Positions 1 to 11,317 of a stretch of DNA of 64,000 nt are shown piece by piece. Made by a program: the position numbers and the translations under genes. The DNA is from Daldinia sp. FL1419 (lineage: Eukaryota; Ascomycota; Sordariomycetes; Xylariales; Hypoxylaceae), in NCBI GenBank assembly GCA_025201765.1, contig MU623416.1:62001-126000 (forward strand), given 5' to 3'. Below the pieces are notes generated by a model. It saw only the letters and a list, made by a program, of their open reading frames with translations. It searched no databases and was not told the DNA's origin. Positions within the stretch are counted from its first letter, which is position 1, and every line of letters begins with the position of its first letter.

Positions 1-48
1 GAGGGTTTTAGAAGGATAGCGAGAAGAGAATACAGCGCAATGATAGGG

Positions 49-486
49 TTAAATGACTATATAGCGATTGCCGGTTGCATCTAGGTTAGACGTCTTCCAA
101 TCAGACCAATGCCCTAAAGTCATATATTTTGCATCCACAAAGTATTGTGTCGGTTGAGAAACACTATCGTCGATGACAAATTCTCTACGATATTCAAGAC
201 TACCTACCCGACAGACTAGGCAATCACCTCGCTTAGATTCGAAGCCTATCGGCTTTGATGTTGAGTTAAACCATCGTGGTATACTCCAAGTCTTTCTGCT
301 AGCTAAGCTACGATAGCTTCCCCACATTCCCCAGACTTCTAGCGGAGGTTGGCTGTTTACCCCAAATGCCCAGAAGCCAACCAGGACTAGGGTCATACCT
401 AAAGAAATTGGACTTGGTAATTCGGGAAAGTCTACGCCGAAGAGCTCGGTTGAGAATATGAATAAATACCAATATGAAGGGAGCAT
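49..486 (-). CDS. Possible small hypothetical protein (145 aa), unrecognised
   Basis: An open frame runs from an ATG at 486 to a stop at 49 without introns. The N-terminal third is hydrophobic (residues about 4-45), which would fit a signal anchor or one to two membrane segments; the rest is polar with two Cys in a short CLVC stretch. I recognise no family. Its ATG lies only 58 bp from the ATG of the divergent glycosidase gene, so both would have to share a very short promoter. That is a reason for doubt. It could be a chance ORF. Confidence 0.25.
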   Translation of the reverse strand: MLPSYWYLFIFSTELFGVDFPELPSPISLGMTLVLVGFWAFGVNSQPPLEVWGMWGSYRSLASRKTWSIPRWFNSTSKPIGFESKRGDCLVCRVGSLEYRREFVIDDSVSQPTQYFVDAKYMTLGHWSDWKTSNLDATGNRYIVI

Positions 487-544
487 AGTATAGCTTCAGG
501 ATGAGGTATCAGAGGATCGTGAACGTCTCTAGAGTTAAACCAGC

Positions 545-3067
545 ATGACGTCTCTCCTGCTGCTTTCTCTACTGCCGACGTTGGCCTTGGCGGCGATCGA
601 TCGGTGAGTCCTCTCTAAAACATCGAAAGTAACAGGTACATAGGTATATATAAGACTAATACGATCAAGACGTGCCGTAGTCTCTCGATTCAATGTGGTT
701 CGCTCGACACTGCCAGATGTGATAACCAACCAGACAACTCCTCTCCAGGTTGGCAATGGAGATTTTGCCTTCAATGTCGACAATACGGGTATGCAGACAT
801 TCATACCCTTCAACACGTTATCGAGTTGGGGTTGGCACAATGATTCCTTGCCGGCAAACGGGTGCGTGTCGAAAATAATCAAAAGAACTTAGCCTCATAG
901 ATACTAACTGGTTTCTTTAGCGAAAAACTCAGCGACTACCACGGCGTCGAAGTATTGACGCACGGCAGAAATATCTCATACGACCTTGAGGATCCTGATC
1001 TACCAGAAGTTTCCAAGTGGCTCACCGCAAACCCCAATCGTATCAATTTGGGCCGCATTGGTCTCAAGTACAAGGGTGATAGTCTCCCACAATCGCTAAT
1101 CACGGACCCGCGGCAAGAATTAGATGTGTGGAACGGCATCATTACATCAACGTTCAAAGTCGACGGGAAAGATGCCAAAGTAGTGACCCAGGGAGACTTT
1201 GACTCTGATGCGGTCGTCTTCCAAATCGACTCGGAGCTCATTTCAACAGGGGATTTGCAAGTCGAGTTTGACTTCCCCTATCCTCCAAAGCACAACGTGT
1301 CAGCATCGTCGGACTTTGAGATTTTCATGGGGTCTTACGATTTCCCCTTGAATCACACGACGTCTATTGTTAAAGCACACAACGGGCCTCAAAATGGAGT
1401 TGCCCACATATACCACGAGATGCAAGAGACAACCTACTATGTCAATCTCCGATGGCCTTGCAAGTCGCCTCTATCCCTAACACGGAACGAACCTCAAGGT
1501 TCTAACGCGGTGACGGCGCATCGATATACGCTCTCGCCGGCAGCCTCACCCCGCTATGGGCATCCGCCAACTTCAATCTCTTTCACTGCCCACTTCTCTC
1601 TTGACTTGAAATTACCTGCTTCGCCATCAGCCATTAGGAAGCGCAATCCCATCGCTTGGAACCAATACTGGAACGAAGGAGGCTTCGTTGATCTTACCGA
1701 GTCGTCCAACCCCAGTTCTACAGAGCTTCAACGTCGTATCATCATGACGCAGTACTACATGAGGGTAAACAGCGCTGCCACAGGCCAGATTCCCCAAGAG
1801 AGCGGTCTCGTCTATAATGGATGGTGGGGGAAATTTCACCTCGAGATGGTCGTTTGGCACTGCGCCCACTGGGCAACGTGGGGTAAACAGCGGTATTTCG
1901 ATAGGATATTCCCCGCCATGTATGAAACTCTGATGCCCACGTCAAAAGCACGAACTCGGCGCATGGGCTGGGAGGGGGCTAGATGGCCCAAGATGACGGA
2001 GCTCGGAACCGGGGGTATTGCCCCGGGGGAGACCCGAGCGTATCTCATGTGGCAGCAACCCCATCCTATGTATTTGGCAAACCTTGCCTACCAGGCTAAG
2101 CCCACACGGAGGACATTAAAGGAATGGGATCGCGTCGTCACGGCAACTGCTGACTATATGGCGTCCTTCGCGTGGTACAACGAAACCGCCGGACACTACG
2201 ATCTCGGACCGCCTTCAAAGGGTGTAACTGAGAACTCCTTCCCGCTAGAGACTCGCAATCTAGCTTACGAGATTGCCTATGTAAGTATCACTGGAAGTGT
2301 CTCCCTTTTCGTACGTCGAGCTAACGCTTGCATTAAGTGGCGCTGGGGTTTGGATGCGGCAGCAGACTGGAAGAAGAAGCTCGGTCAACCCGTCCCCAAG
2401 AAATGGAGTACCGTCGCAGATAAACTGGCTCCTCCGCCCCAGATCGACGGGATGTATATCCCATGGGAAGGTTCAGGGCTAAATGGCTCGTGGTGGGAAG
2501 ATCCCAAGCTCGGCAAAGACCCGCGTAGCGTCATCATGCTGCAGGGTATCCTTCCGGATACACCGGCTGTAAGTAGCTCTTTATATACTCCCCAATATGA
2601 AGTTGTCTAGCGAATCATTACTAACTTGGAAGTTGCAGGTTGACCCCGAAGTTGGCCTCAAGACTTCTAATAAGATGTGGGAAGTCTGGACCGACGAGAA
2701 CATCCGAGGATGGGGTCGGTCCGTCCTCGCTATCAACTCCGCGCGCGTGGGAAATCCAGAGCGTGCAATCTACCATATGACGAACTACGGCTATTGGCCG
2801 TTTGACGATGCAGGCATGCCGACTCGGTCTGGTCCTAGTAAGTCGTCTTTTCCTTTCCATTGACTCTAATAATCCATTGAGAACTCAACTAACTCTTTCA
2901 TGTAATTAGACCCTTCCCCGCCACCCTACTTCCCCGGTGGCGGCAGTTTCCTCTACGCTATCGGATACATGGTAGCAGGTTGGGAAGGCTCTGAAGGTGA
3001 TGCTCCGGGATTCCCTAAGGATGGGACTTGGGTTGTCAAGCATGAAGGCTTGCTTAAAGCACTTTAG
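545..3067 (+). CDS. Secreted six-hairpin-type glycosidase-like protein, 6 exons
   Basis: Predicted 732 aa. Exons: 545-603, 670-861, 921-2280, 2338-2568, 2639-2837, 2910-3067; all introns are GT-AG and several have CTAAC branch points. The ATG at 545 opens a classic signal peptide (MTSLLLLSLLPTLALAA), so the product is probably secreted. After it come VSRFNVVRS, a PLQVGNGDFAF block, then WGWHN and, in the second half, many Trp-rich helices (WRWGLDAAADW) and a C-terminal PYFPGGGSFLYAIGYM segment. This architecture, a beta-domain followed by an alpha-helical barrel, is that of fungal proteins annotated as six-hairpin glycosidase-like. The substrate is not deducible. Intron 3 (2281-2337) is 57 nt, a multiple of three, and free of stops, so its retention would leave an open frame with 19 extra residues. 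Exon boundaries were checked by keeping the frame and conserved blocks continuous. Confidence 0.82.
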
Positions 3068-3479
3068 ATGCAATCATTGTCCTAAATCTTAGGCTAGGGA
3101 TTTAACTATTCCCCGATAGTCAGGATTGCTCTGTTGGTACCCCTATACGTATGAAGTCTCAAGAACTTACAGGCATGCACCATAATAAGACATCATAATT
3201 TTGAGATTTGGTAGTTATTCGCATCTTGTCACTCTTGGTTGCAACAATTGCTTCGACTGATTGGCTGCATGACGTAGAAAGACGGAAAGGGGGTATAATG
3301 GTGACATCACGATAGCGACATTAAGGTGTTTACTTTCCACCTCCACCAAATTTACGGCTTATATATCACATTTCATGAATCCTCCAAGATCTCGAATCTT
3401 TGTTGATCCTTGAGGTTTATACTCAAATATCGCACCGACACCACGAACTTCGTAAATTTCTATCGATTTCGCAAGCAAA

Positions 3480-3887
3480 ATGTCCAAAGAAGGCGGGGAT
3501 CTCAGCCAGATGGCCAAGGATGGCACAAGCAGTAAGTAAACTCCCATACTTCGGCTTTAAGCACAAGCATTCACCTCTATTTTCTTATATCGCTTTGATT
3601 ATCTTGATCGAGAGACTTACATGGGTTAAACCATAGTCCCTGGAGATGCCGGAAAGCAAAACACGATCCCATCAGTACCCAACCCAGACCAAAAACTACG
3701 GGACGCATCCGGCGGAATCGGTGGCGCATCACTGCACAGCGCGGCGGATAACCCTATTGGCGTAGGAAAGAACGCTGACGACAACGCCGTTACGGCAAGC
3801 GGGCATGCGGTACCACAGTCGACAGCCAGCAAGCCGAGCGGTAGCGGTGGCAAAGAACGGGAGCCCGAGAGGTTTCAGTTGCACTGA
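3480..3887 (+). CDS. Small disordered Gly/Ser/Ala-rich protein, 2 exons
   Basis: Predicted 100 aa from exons 3480-3531 and 3637-3887, joined across a GT-AG intron (GTAAGT donor, CCATAG acceptor). The ATG sits in a good context (GCAAAATG). The product starts MSKEGGDLSQMAKDGTS and is hydrophilic and low in complexity (GGIGGASLHSAADNPIGVG), ending in a charged tail KEREPERFQLH. It has no signal peptide or membrane segment and is probably intrinsically disordered. I do not recognise a named family; stress-related hydrophilins look like this, but that is only resemblance. The exact frame match across the intron and the promoter-like CT-rich upstream sequence support it being real. Confidence 0.6.
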
Positions 3888-4319
3888 GGTTACCGTTGGA
3901 CCGTCGTTGGAGTACTGCCGAGTGTTTCATTGCATCGTCACAGGAGGCGGACACCAAATAAGTTGATCATCTCCGTTCGATAATAAATTAGTAAAAACGG
4001 GGGTACATATTTATGTTCCAGTCATATGATAATAGACGAAAGTTCAATTAACTATGCTTTGTGCGAAGTGTACCTAGGTAGATATGATATATCATATACA
4101 AGGCGCACCAGGTATCTCGATCTCGAACGACACCAGCGCATTATAATAGGTATCCCATGCCAGCAAAATAACCACCCAAAACGCCCCAGCTATGCGAAGC
4201 GGCTATAGTAATAATCGGAAACCCCGAGTGTCTACTCTAGTAACCCTTTCGAAGATGATCTCATGTCTTCCAGTTAATTATTATTGTTTTTTTTTAATCC
4301 TCCATATACGTTCCCGCTT
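3888..4319. other. Intergenic, convergent gene ends
   Basis: This stretch lies between the 3' ends of the 100-aa gene (+) and the 101-aa gene (-). It holds one copy of the TACCTAGGTA palindrome (4071-4080) and otherwise no coding or RNA signal that I can support. Confidence 0.6.
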
Positions 4320-4769
4320 TCACGACCAGCCCAGGAAGTTGAGAAGATTGTTTCGCGGGTCCCCGTTGGCCTCGACCTGCAGGGCCGCCCTTCGCGCTTG
4401 CTCGACTTCCGGCGTGTTCTGCTGGGAGAAGATGCGGTCCATGGTACCGGATTCGCGGTGCAGTTGCGAGCGGACGTAAGAGCCCACGGTATAAGCTGTT
4501 TCGCTAATGTTAGTAGATGGAAACAAATGAGACAGATTAAAAGTTGTGCTAAGTAGAGGGAAACGGACCAACTCCGATTACCACGAGGCTTGGTAGTATT
4601 CTATGTCGGCTGTTAGCGTATATCCACGGCGGTTCTAGGCCTATGCCAGGGGCTGGTTGGAGAATCCCTACCTTGAAGATACAGGGCCGAGCTTGGGTGC
4701 TGCGGGCGTTGCAGCTCTGGCGGCTGCGTGCATATGCGGGCGGAGACCTTGCGGGTGTGCGATGGCCAT
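4320..4769 (-). CDS. Small single-pass membrane protein, possibly mitochondrial, 3 exons
   Basis: Predicted 101 aa. Exons on the minus strand are 4769-4672, 4600-4569 (a 32-nt micro-exon) and 4495-4320; both introns are GT-AG and the frame closes exactly (306 nt). The N-terminus (MAIAHPQGLRPHMHAAARAA) is rich in Ala, Arg and His without acidic residues, like a mitochondrial presequence. The micro-exon encodes the start of one hydrophobic segment (ILPSLVVIGV, continuing AYTVGSYV). The rest is a charged tail with RESGTMDRIFSQQNTPEVEQARR and a C-terminal NLLNFLGWS. I read it as a small inner-membrane-type protein; no specific complex can be assigned. Single-frame ORF callers would see only the last exon. 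Confidence 0.62.
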
Positions 4770-6257
4770 TGTTTTAGCAGGGTGGATAGGGGCTTTGTGG
4801 TGAAGTGGTATTCTCAGTAGCGAGTAATGAAGGTACATGCAGTGACTTGATACTTTGGAAGCCGAATGGATGGCTTAGCTCCGAGCGAAGTTGTGTTGAT
4901 GTAGGTAATATAAACTTGATTGTGTTGCAGGCTGTGGTGAAACATGGTGGAAGACGACAGGCTTAACGGTGACATTATAAGCTTCTTGATTTCCTCTGGA
5001 CTCTTCTGTGATAGCTACTGTTTCTTCCATCTCCTCGTCGTGTAAGTCCAAGAGCTGCTATACGTGGGGTGATTCTACGTGGTGGATCACGATACGATGG
5101 GGTGATATGGTGTCGGCGGCCCTCACCGAAGCGCTGATGCCTGTCCAGATTTAGTAACGCTCGATCCGCCCAGCGCCAACGCCGCTTAGAATGGACAGAC
5201 CAAAGCGAAAATCGAGTCAAATAAAATCATCTCCATATCCCATAGAGGCAGTCATGACACCATTGGATCCGTCCTACCGGTTCATTATCGCTACCAGCCA
5301 CAGTTCCTCCGCATTGTCATCGCCGAAGACCTGCTTCATCTGTCCACCTCAAGACTTCGGCCGGGAACCGATATGGGCTGGACCGTGGATTGAAACCATA
5401 CGCTAAATCCTTTTTCCATCCGTTCTCACAATACACGTGAAAGAGGTCATTTCCGACTCGGATGACTTTATGGGATTTGGTTTAAAATGTTTATTATTCG
5501 CCTATCCGTTGGCTGGCTCGAAGACCTTGGGCCAACTAATAAATCGTGCTTAAATGTAACCTTTGGTACACACTTTTTGAATATTTCCGTCTGAATTAAA
5601 GGATATCCAATTGAAAGGGAGCGAAAATATGAAGCTATCCGTCCGACATATACTATTATACCAAGAAAAAAATTATATTATTCATTCTTGATTCGACACA
5701 CCCCCTCAGGCTTCAGATCGATCCCGGCCAAGTCCGGCAATTTTCAGACTCTTGTTTGCTCGCAGAATCGAACCTGAGGCTTTGGCATTTCTTGTGCAAG
5801 TGGTCTTTCGCCCAGTGGTGTAGGATATATATCGGGATCAAGCATATATATGAGACTCTTAATTATCAAACACATACCACTACACCAAAGGGTATCTTTT
5901 TCTTTGTTAGTAACGCATATGTTATTTGCATATTTATCTGACACCATCTCGCTTCGTACAAGATGCACGCAATCACCAACTAGCCAATGAGATGCTGTTT
6001 ACCTGCTGCACGCTACCGCGTTAGGGATCCTTTAGTAAACAGGTAACGGACGATATTTCATTGGATTTAACGGTAATAATACCTATCAAGTATTGAAATG
6101 AAGAAAAAGTAGTAATGTACGCTGAGTGGAATCCTCTCCCCCTAAGTCCTCCCTCTTCACCGTTATCTATCAGTCATGATTCATAAACCTCTACTGGCCT
6201 TTTCTCAACCAAGCTACCTCTTAAGGGACGAGCGATTCATTACTTGGAGGAAAGCGC
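4770..6257. other. Intergenic region between 101-aa gene and GMC oxidoreductase
   Basis: About 1.5 kb lies here with no gene I can support. The short ORFs (for example 5191-5406 and 5756-5941) have no recognisable domain and low-complexity composition. It contains the tRNA-like A/B-box pair described separately (5764-5887). Confidence 0.6.
5764..5887 (-). other. Degenerate tRNA-like Pol III A-box/B-box pair
   Basis: On the minus strand, TGGTGTAGTGG (5887-5877) fits the A-box consensus TRGYNNANNNG and GGTTCGATTCT (5774-5764) fits the B-box apart from the last base. They are about 100 nt apart, longer than in an intronless tRNA. The T-arm does not fold well beyond the first two pairs, and I found no clean acceptor stem. 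It is therefore not a convincing functional tRNA gene. A tRNA pseudogene, an intron-bearing tRNA, or the head of a tRNA-derived SINE are all possible. Confidence 0.3.
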
Positions 6258-8121
6258 CTAAGCGTATAGCTCTGGGTACTCGGCCTTGATCATGTCGGCG
6301 CCCTGCAGATTATTCGGTTAGCGCACAGACTCGCAAGAAGCATTGGATATCCAGGGGCACATACCTTCTCAGCAATGGCATAGACCGAGTTCTGAATACG
6401 GCAATCGGGAATCACCGGGATCACAGACGCGTCGATGACCCTCAAGCTTTCAATACCAAACACCTTGAGCTTACCATCGACGACCCCCTCTTTAATGCTA
6501 GGCGCCATACGAGTGGTTCCGCAAGGGTGGAAACCCGTCTGCGAGCGCTCGAGGATCATCTTGTCCATGGCGGCATCCGAAGTACGGGGCATGGGCCAGG
6601 GGTAGTCTTCGCGGATCATGTCGCGCATGCCCTCCCCGTTCATCAGCACGTCGTCTACCCAGCGGATACCCTCGCGCATCGCCAGGATATCTAGATCCTC
6701 GGCGAAGAAGTTCAAGTTGATCTTGGGCTGCACTAGGGGGTCAGTACTGTTGAGCTCTACTGTACCCGAGCGACTTTGCGGTCGCAGCAAGTCCACGATA
6801 ACTGTCATGTAGTCGCCCTTGGGCGGGGTCGGGATGTGCCACTGAAAGGCGTCGCTGAACATGGGTACGAAGTCGATTTCGAAATGAGGCTGTCCCGCAG
6901 GACCAAAAGGGTCCAGGCCGCCGTTGGCCTCTTTGGCGGCTACGTACTCGGGGTACTTCATTAGGCGCTCGTCAATACGCGGGAGACCAACTAGCTCGAG
7001 CAGGCCAGAGGTATAGGGGCCTTGGTTCTTCCATCGGTAAGAACTAACAGCCGCATCGTGCTCAAGACCAGCCCTTAGAAGGTGCTGGTCAAATCCGTTT
7101 CCGTCTTCAATGCGAAAGACATGCGGAAGGATAGGATGGTCGAGTAGGTTCTGGCCTACGTGAGGCGAATCAATAATTGTCTCAATGTCAAACTTGGCCA
7201 GTTCAGCTTTCGGGCCAATTCCACTTAGCATAAGTAACTTCGGGCTCTCAAACACACCGGACGAGACGATGGTTTCATACTTGGCGTTGAAGCTGTGCGT
7301 TTCGCCTGATGGCAGGATGACCTCGACACCGACGCACTTCTTTGTTTCGGGATCAATGATCAAGCGCTTGGAATTGGTGCCAGAAAGTACGGTAACGTTC
7401 GTCTTACCCTCGAGGTAAAGCCAACTCGAAGAGCGTTTACCGTTGTAGATGCTATTGGTGCATTTCCAGAGGCCGCGCATGGTGCCGTTGTGAACGTCAT
7501 CAGTCAACTCGCCACCTTTACTAGTCCAGGCCTTGGTCAGAGCATCTCGGAAACCCTGTATCTCAGGGACCAGATCTGAGTGCGAAACAGGGATAGGACC
7601 GTCGGTACCGATGTATTTCAGTTCCTCGCTAAAGAACTTCCGATCGTCGTGGTAGGTCGCCGGTTTATAAAGGTACTTCCGGAAACTGTCCCATTTCCAC
7701 TCATCCCCGCCGTAAGGAGCCCAATCGTCGAAAGTGCCGGCTGAACCGGGAATCCAGGTATAGTAGTTGAGACAACTGGAACCACCAAGGGTCTTACCGC
7801 GAGTGTTGGGCTTTTCGACACGCGTGTAGTCGGGACGGTCAATCATGGTTGTCTTGTAAGCCCAGTCATACTTGCTGTCACGTAGCTCGAAAGCTCGAGC
7901 GGGTGTCGTGATGGCGTCGATATCCTTCGGGTTACCAATACCGGCCTCGATGACCAAGACACGGACATTGGGGGACTCGGCCAGACGACCGGCGACGGCG
8001 CAACCAGCAGTGCCTCCTACGAATTATATTAGCCATGGTTCCATGTCTACTGTGTCACGTTTAACTTACCTCCGACAACGATAAAGTCGAATTGTTCGAT
8101 AGACTCAATTTGGTTACCCAT
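6258..8121 (-). CDS. GMC-family FAD-dependent oxidoreductase, 3 exons
   Basis: Predicted 582 aa. Exons on the minus strand are 8121-8070, 8016-6365 and 6302-6258, with GT-AG introns; the last exon adds GADMIKAEYPELYA and the stop. The N-terminus has the FAD-binding Rossmann motif FIVVGGGTAGCAVAGRLAE, split by intron 1. GMC signature 1 is seen as GKTLGGSSCLNYYTWIPG and signature 2 as GVFESPKLLMLSGIGP. The catalytic His lies in FHPCGTTRM (about residue 515) and the second catalytic residue is probably the Asn in DCRIQNSVYAIAEK. Length is typical for glucose/aryl-alcohol/choline oxidase relatives. There is no signal peptide and no obvious C-terminal peroxisomal tripeptide, so it is probably cytosolic. 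The substrate is unknown. The codirectional MFS pump next door would fit a small detoxification or metabolite module, but no biosynthetic backbone enzyme is present. Confidence 0.9.
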
Positions 8122-9451
8122 ATTGTATGTTGTGCTACCGAGATTCAGTTTAGATTTGGATCTCGAGGAAATTTGTTCGGATTTCTATTAAAGCAGGAAA
8201 AAGTATTAAGACTTTCTCTTGAGGGGAATATTGTGATGCTCTTGTTTGTATCTTCGGTTAGTTGACTGATATGTTGATGCTGATGATGAGGACAGACCTC
8301 TTCCATCTTGGTTTCCATCTCAACCTCTTTATAGTCCAAAGACGATGCGGGACTTTCGACCTTCTCCATATTGATAAACTATCTTTCCTAGCACAATACT
8401 ATGCACGGCTGTGTGCAATGAGTAAGCGTCAATTGATAGATGTCTACTAAAGGGTTTCCGAAGCGCCAAAATACGCCGTGTTACTTAGGACCGGTATACT
8501 ACCGGATTGCTGACGCCAGGAAGAACCCGAACGGGGTTTCGAATGGGATTCTCCAAATCGACAGGATAGTGGAGGGATTTCAACGAATGCGAGCCGCGCC
8601 GAGCAGTGCGTCTAAGGGTAATACCTACCGGAGAGGATCGGAATCTCTTACAGTATCGCATTTGGTCTATTCAATTCGTGTAATAGAGAACTTCAAACAA
8701 GACAATCCGAGCGAGTTTACCCCGTAGACCCAGATGCCGAGCTAAGTGCGGCGTCCCAGGGCACAGTCTTACAGCGCAGCTCGGTGAAAACCCGGAGATC
8801 TGGATATACTCAACAACGTCACTGAGGATACCGAAATTCCACGTAGCAAAGCTATCACGAAGTAAAATTACGCAGAAATTCTGTAAGAGGATGATTTCAG
8901 CAAGCTTTGCTTGTCAGGAAATCGGTGTTGATAGAAGTAGTTACAGCTATATGATGTGAACTCGAGATCTATGATTGTTAATTGGAATCCCTACTATCGA
9001 CTACAGATTGAAAAACTCATAAACTAATCGTATAGCTATAAGCAAACCGGTTTATTATAATTGTTTAGTTAGAAACTAGAGCTACTAGTCTGAAAGCCAG
9101 ATAATTCTAGATGGGCTTTGAAAATTGATGAAATTGAGAACCCGGGTAAGCCGGTTGGAAAATTCAAAATTTCTGATTTGGTCTTTTGGGGTAACTGTTG
9201 AATTCTCTTCACAGTAAGACCATATTTTTTTTCTATACTAGGGGCCATTTGTCTTGTATGCGTCTTAAAACCCAGTAAACAAATTCGAGCTGATCCCGTC
9301 GCCGCATGGAGCCGTAAACATATGGTCATCCTTCGGACTTGAAGTATCGCTGTGCAGGCTATTATTTGGCTTCTAAATACTCCGTCAGCCCTCCGGATTC
9401 ATTGAGATGCTTCAGTACGATCGGGGTTTCCACAGCATATCACCATCCCCT
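8122..9451. other. Intergenic region upstream of the GMC gene
   Basis: About 1.3 kb lies between the GMC gene start and the MFS gene end. The short ORFs here (such as 8440-8727 and 9069-9329) match nothing I recognise. An imperfect stem with a CAAGCTTTGCTTG core occurs near 8900-8930. I see nothing else. Confidence 0.55.
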
Positions 9452-11317
9452 TTAGATATCATGCCGGGCATTCTTGCTCATATGACGAATCTTCTGCCCG
9501 TACTACACATGTCGTCAGCTTTAAATTAAACAATGATGCTTGATAAAACCTACCCGATAGAAAACAAATGGGATAGGGATGAACAAGACAGCAATACCGC
9601 CAAGAAGCGAATTGCCGGGACCGATACCGAGTTGACGAAAGAGCTCTCGAGCCTAGACGTGTACATACATCTGTCAGCCATGAAATAAAAGAGAATTCCG
9701 GCCTGGAACTTACAAAAAGAGGGAAAGACGCTCCAAATGAAGCTCGGAAAAGTGCATTCCCCGCGAATATTGAGGCGACATACGCTGGATAGGAGATTCC
9801 TAGATAATTAAACACCGTATTGAAAAGCGTGACCACACCGACGGTGAATAAACTGGAACCGATTATAGGCACAATCCAATGTACGTTTTCCCGCGCCGTC
9901 CACCCGTACCAGAAGAGGCAGATCGGAAGGGAAATGGCACCGACGAAGGTTGGCGGAAGTACCATCTCGGGCTTAAAAGACGGCTTGGTGAACTTTGGAA
10001 TCACGCCGTGCTTGATCCAGAGTAAGAAAAAAGGCACGGTAACAAGGGCACCGGTGAATATACCCAAGAAAGCTAGCCCCTGCGCGCCAGTGCTAAACCC
10101 GTAGACTTCACCGAAGACCAGCGGGAACGATTCAAACCAGAGGAAGAGAACTCCGTATAGAAGCGCCGAGTACAAGTCCATGAAGAAGACGATAGGCTCC
10201 GAGAACGTTAGCGTGAAAGCCCTGCCCAAGACCACAAGATGGTCTCTCAGCCTATGACGAGCAGCATCAATCTCAGACTGGCTTCTAAAGCGGTGATCAC
10301 CCGTCGTCTCCCGCAGCCTCTTTGCCCTCCTATACAAGATATTCGCAGCGCTGGTCTCCGGGAGCAAGAAAAACAGCAAAATAACCACCAGCGCGCACAA
10401 CCACGTGAATATCCAAATCGTCCACCGCCAGCCCTCCGCTGGTGCCGCAAAACCCCCTATTATCGGACCGAACACGGGGCCAAGAACACCGAACGACGAC
10501 AAGATGCAGATACCGTATCCGGCACTCGCGGGGTCGTACATGTCTACAATAGTAGCACCGCCTGTCGCTAGGGGCGGACTGCCGACGAAACCGGTCAGGA
10601 CACGGAAGACGAGGAACATGGGCATGTCGACAGCGAAGCCGGTGGGAAGCTGGAGGAGGATGAAAGCGAGGAAAGTCCAGAAATAAAGGGGGCTGCGTCC
10701 GAGTTGCGGGATTTCAGACATCGGGGACCAGAGCATGGGACCTAAGCCGTAACCACTAGAGCAATTGTATAAGTTAGTGGTATTTCATCCAAGAAGGCAA
10801 GATTAATAGGGTAGCTCACAGGGTAAATAGGGAAAGCCCCAGCGTAGCGACGATCTCGCTGACGCCAAAGTCCGCCATGATACTCGGTATGCCGGGGACG
10901 TATATCGAACTCGCGATGTAAAAGGAGAAGTTGAGGATACACATGAGGAAGGCAACTAGTAGCTTCCAGTTGCTAGACCAGTTCTGGGGGTTCTTCACCT
11001 GTTGTTAGCTACAAGGGCCATTGCTGGAAGGTTAGGGACGATAGGGGCAATACCTCTGGATCGTCCGACCCGTACCAATCTACCAGATAAAAACCTCGGT
11101 CACCTTCAACCGCGTGGTTTGGACTGGCATTTTGCACGGCAGCATCTTGGGTATCGTTGCTTTGGTCTTCTTGAGACTTTAGCGGCGGCTCTGTATTACC
11201 CTGTGTAGAGTTTTTCCATAAAGAAGGGTCAACTTCGTCAGGGTATCGAAAGAGCTTGTTCCTCGATAGGAGTCGTACGAGGTGGCCAAACTGCGTATCA
11301 CGGATTTGGGTAGCCAT
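9452..11317 (-). CDS. MFS drug:H+ antiporter (DHA1-type), 5 exons
   Basis: Predicted 544 aa. Exons on the minus strand are 11317-11054, 10998-10820, 10755-9714, 9652-9554 and 9502-9452; all introns are GT-AG and the frame closes (1635 nt). An acidic cytosolic N-terminus of about 95 residues leads to the DDPEVKNPQNWS box that precedes TM1 in fungal DHA1 transporters. The usual 12 hydrophobic segments follow. The loop 2-3 motif is seen around GYGLGPMLWSPMSEIPQLGRSP, and the DHA1 motif C region around GVLGPVFGPIIGG. The C-terminus is short and basic (YGQKIRHMSKNARHDI). The chosen ATG at 11317 follows an in-frame GTG that I do not use. Function: probably proton-driven efflux of drugs, polyamines or metabolites at the plasma membrane; substrate unknown. 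It is codirectional with the GMC oxidoreductase. Confidence 0.9.
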
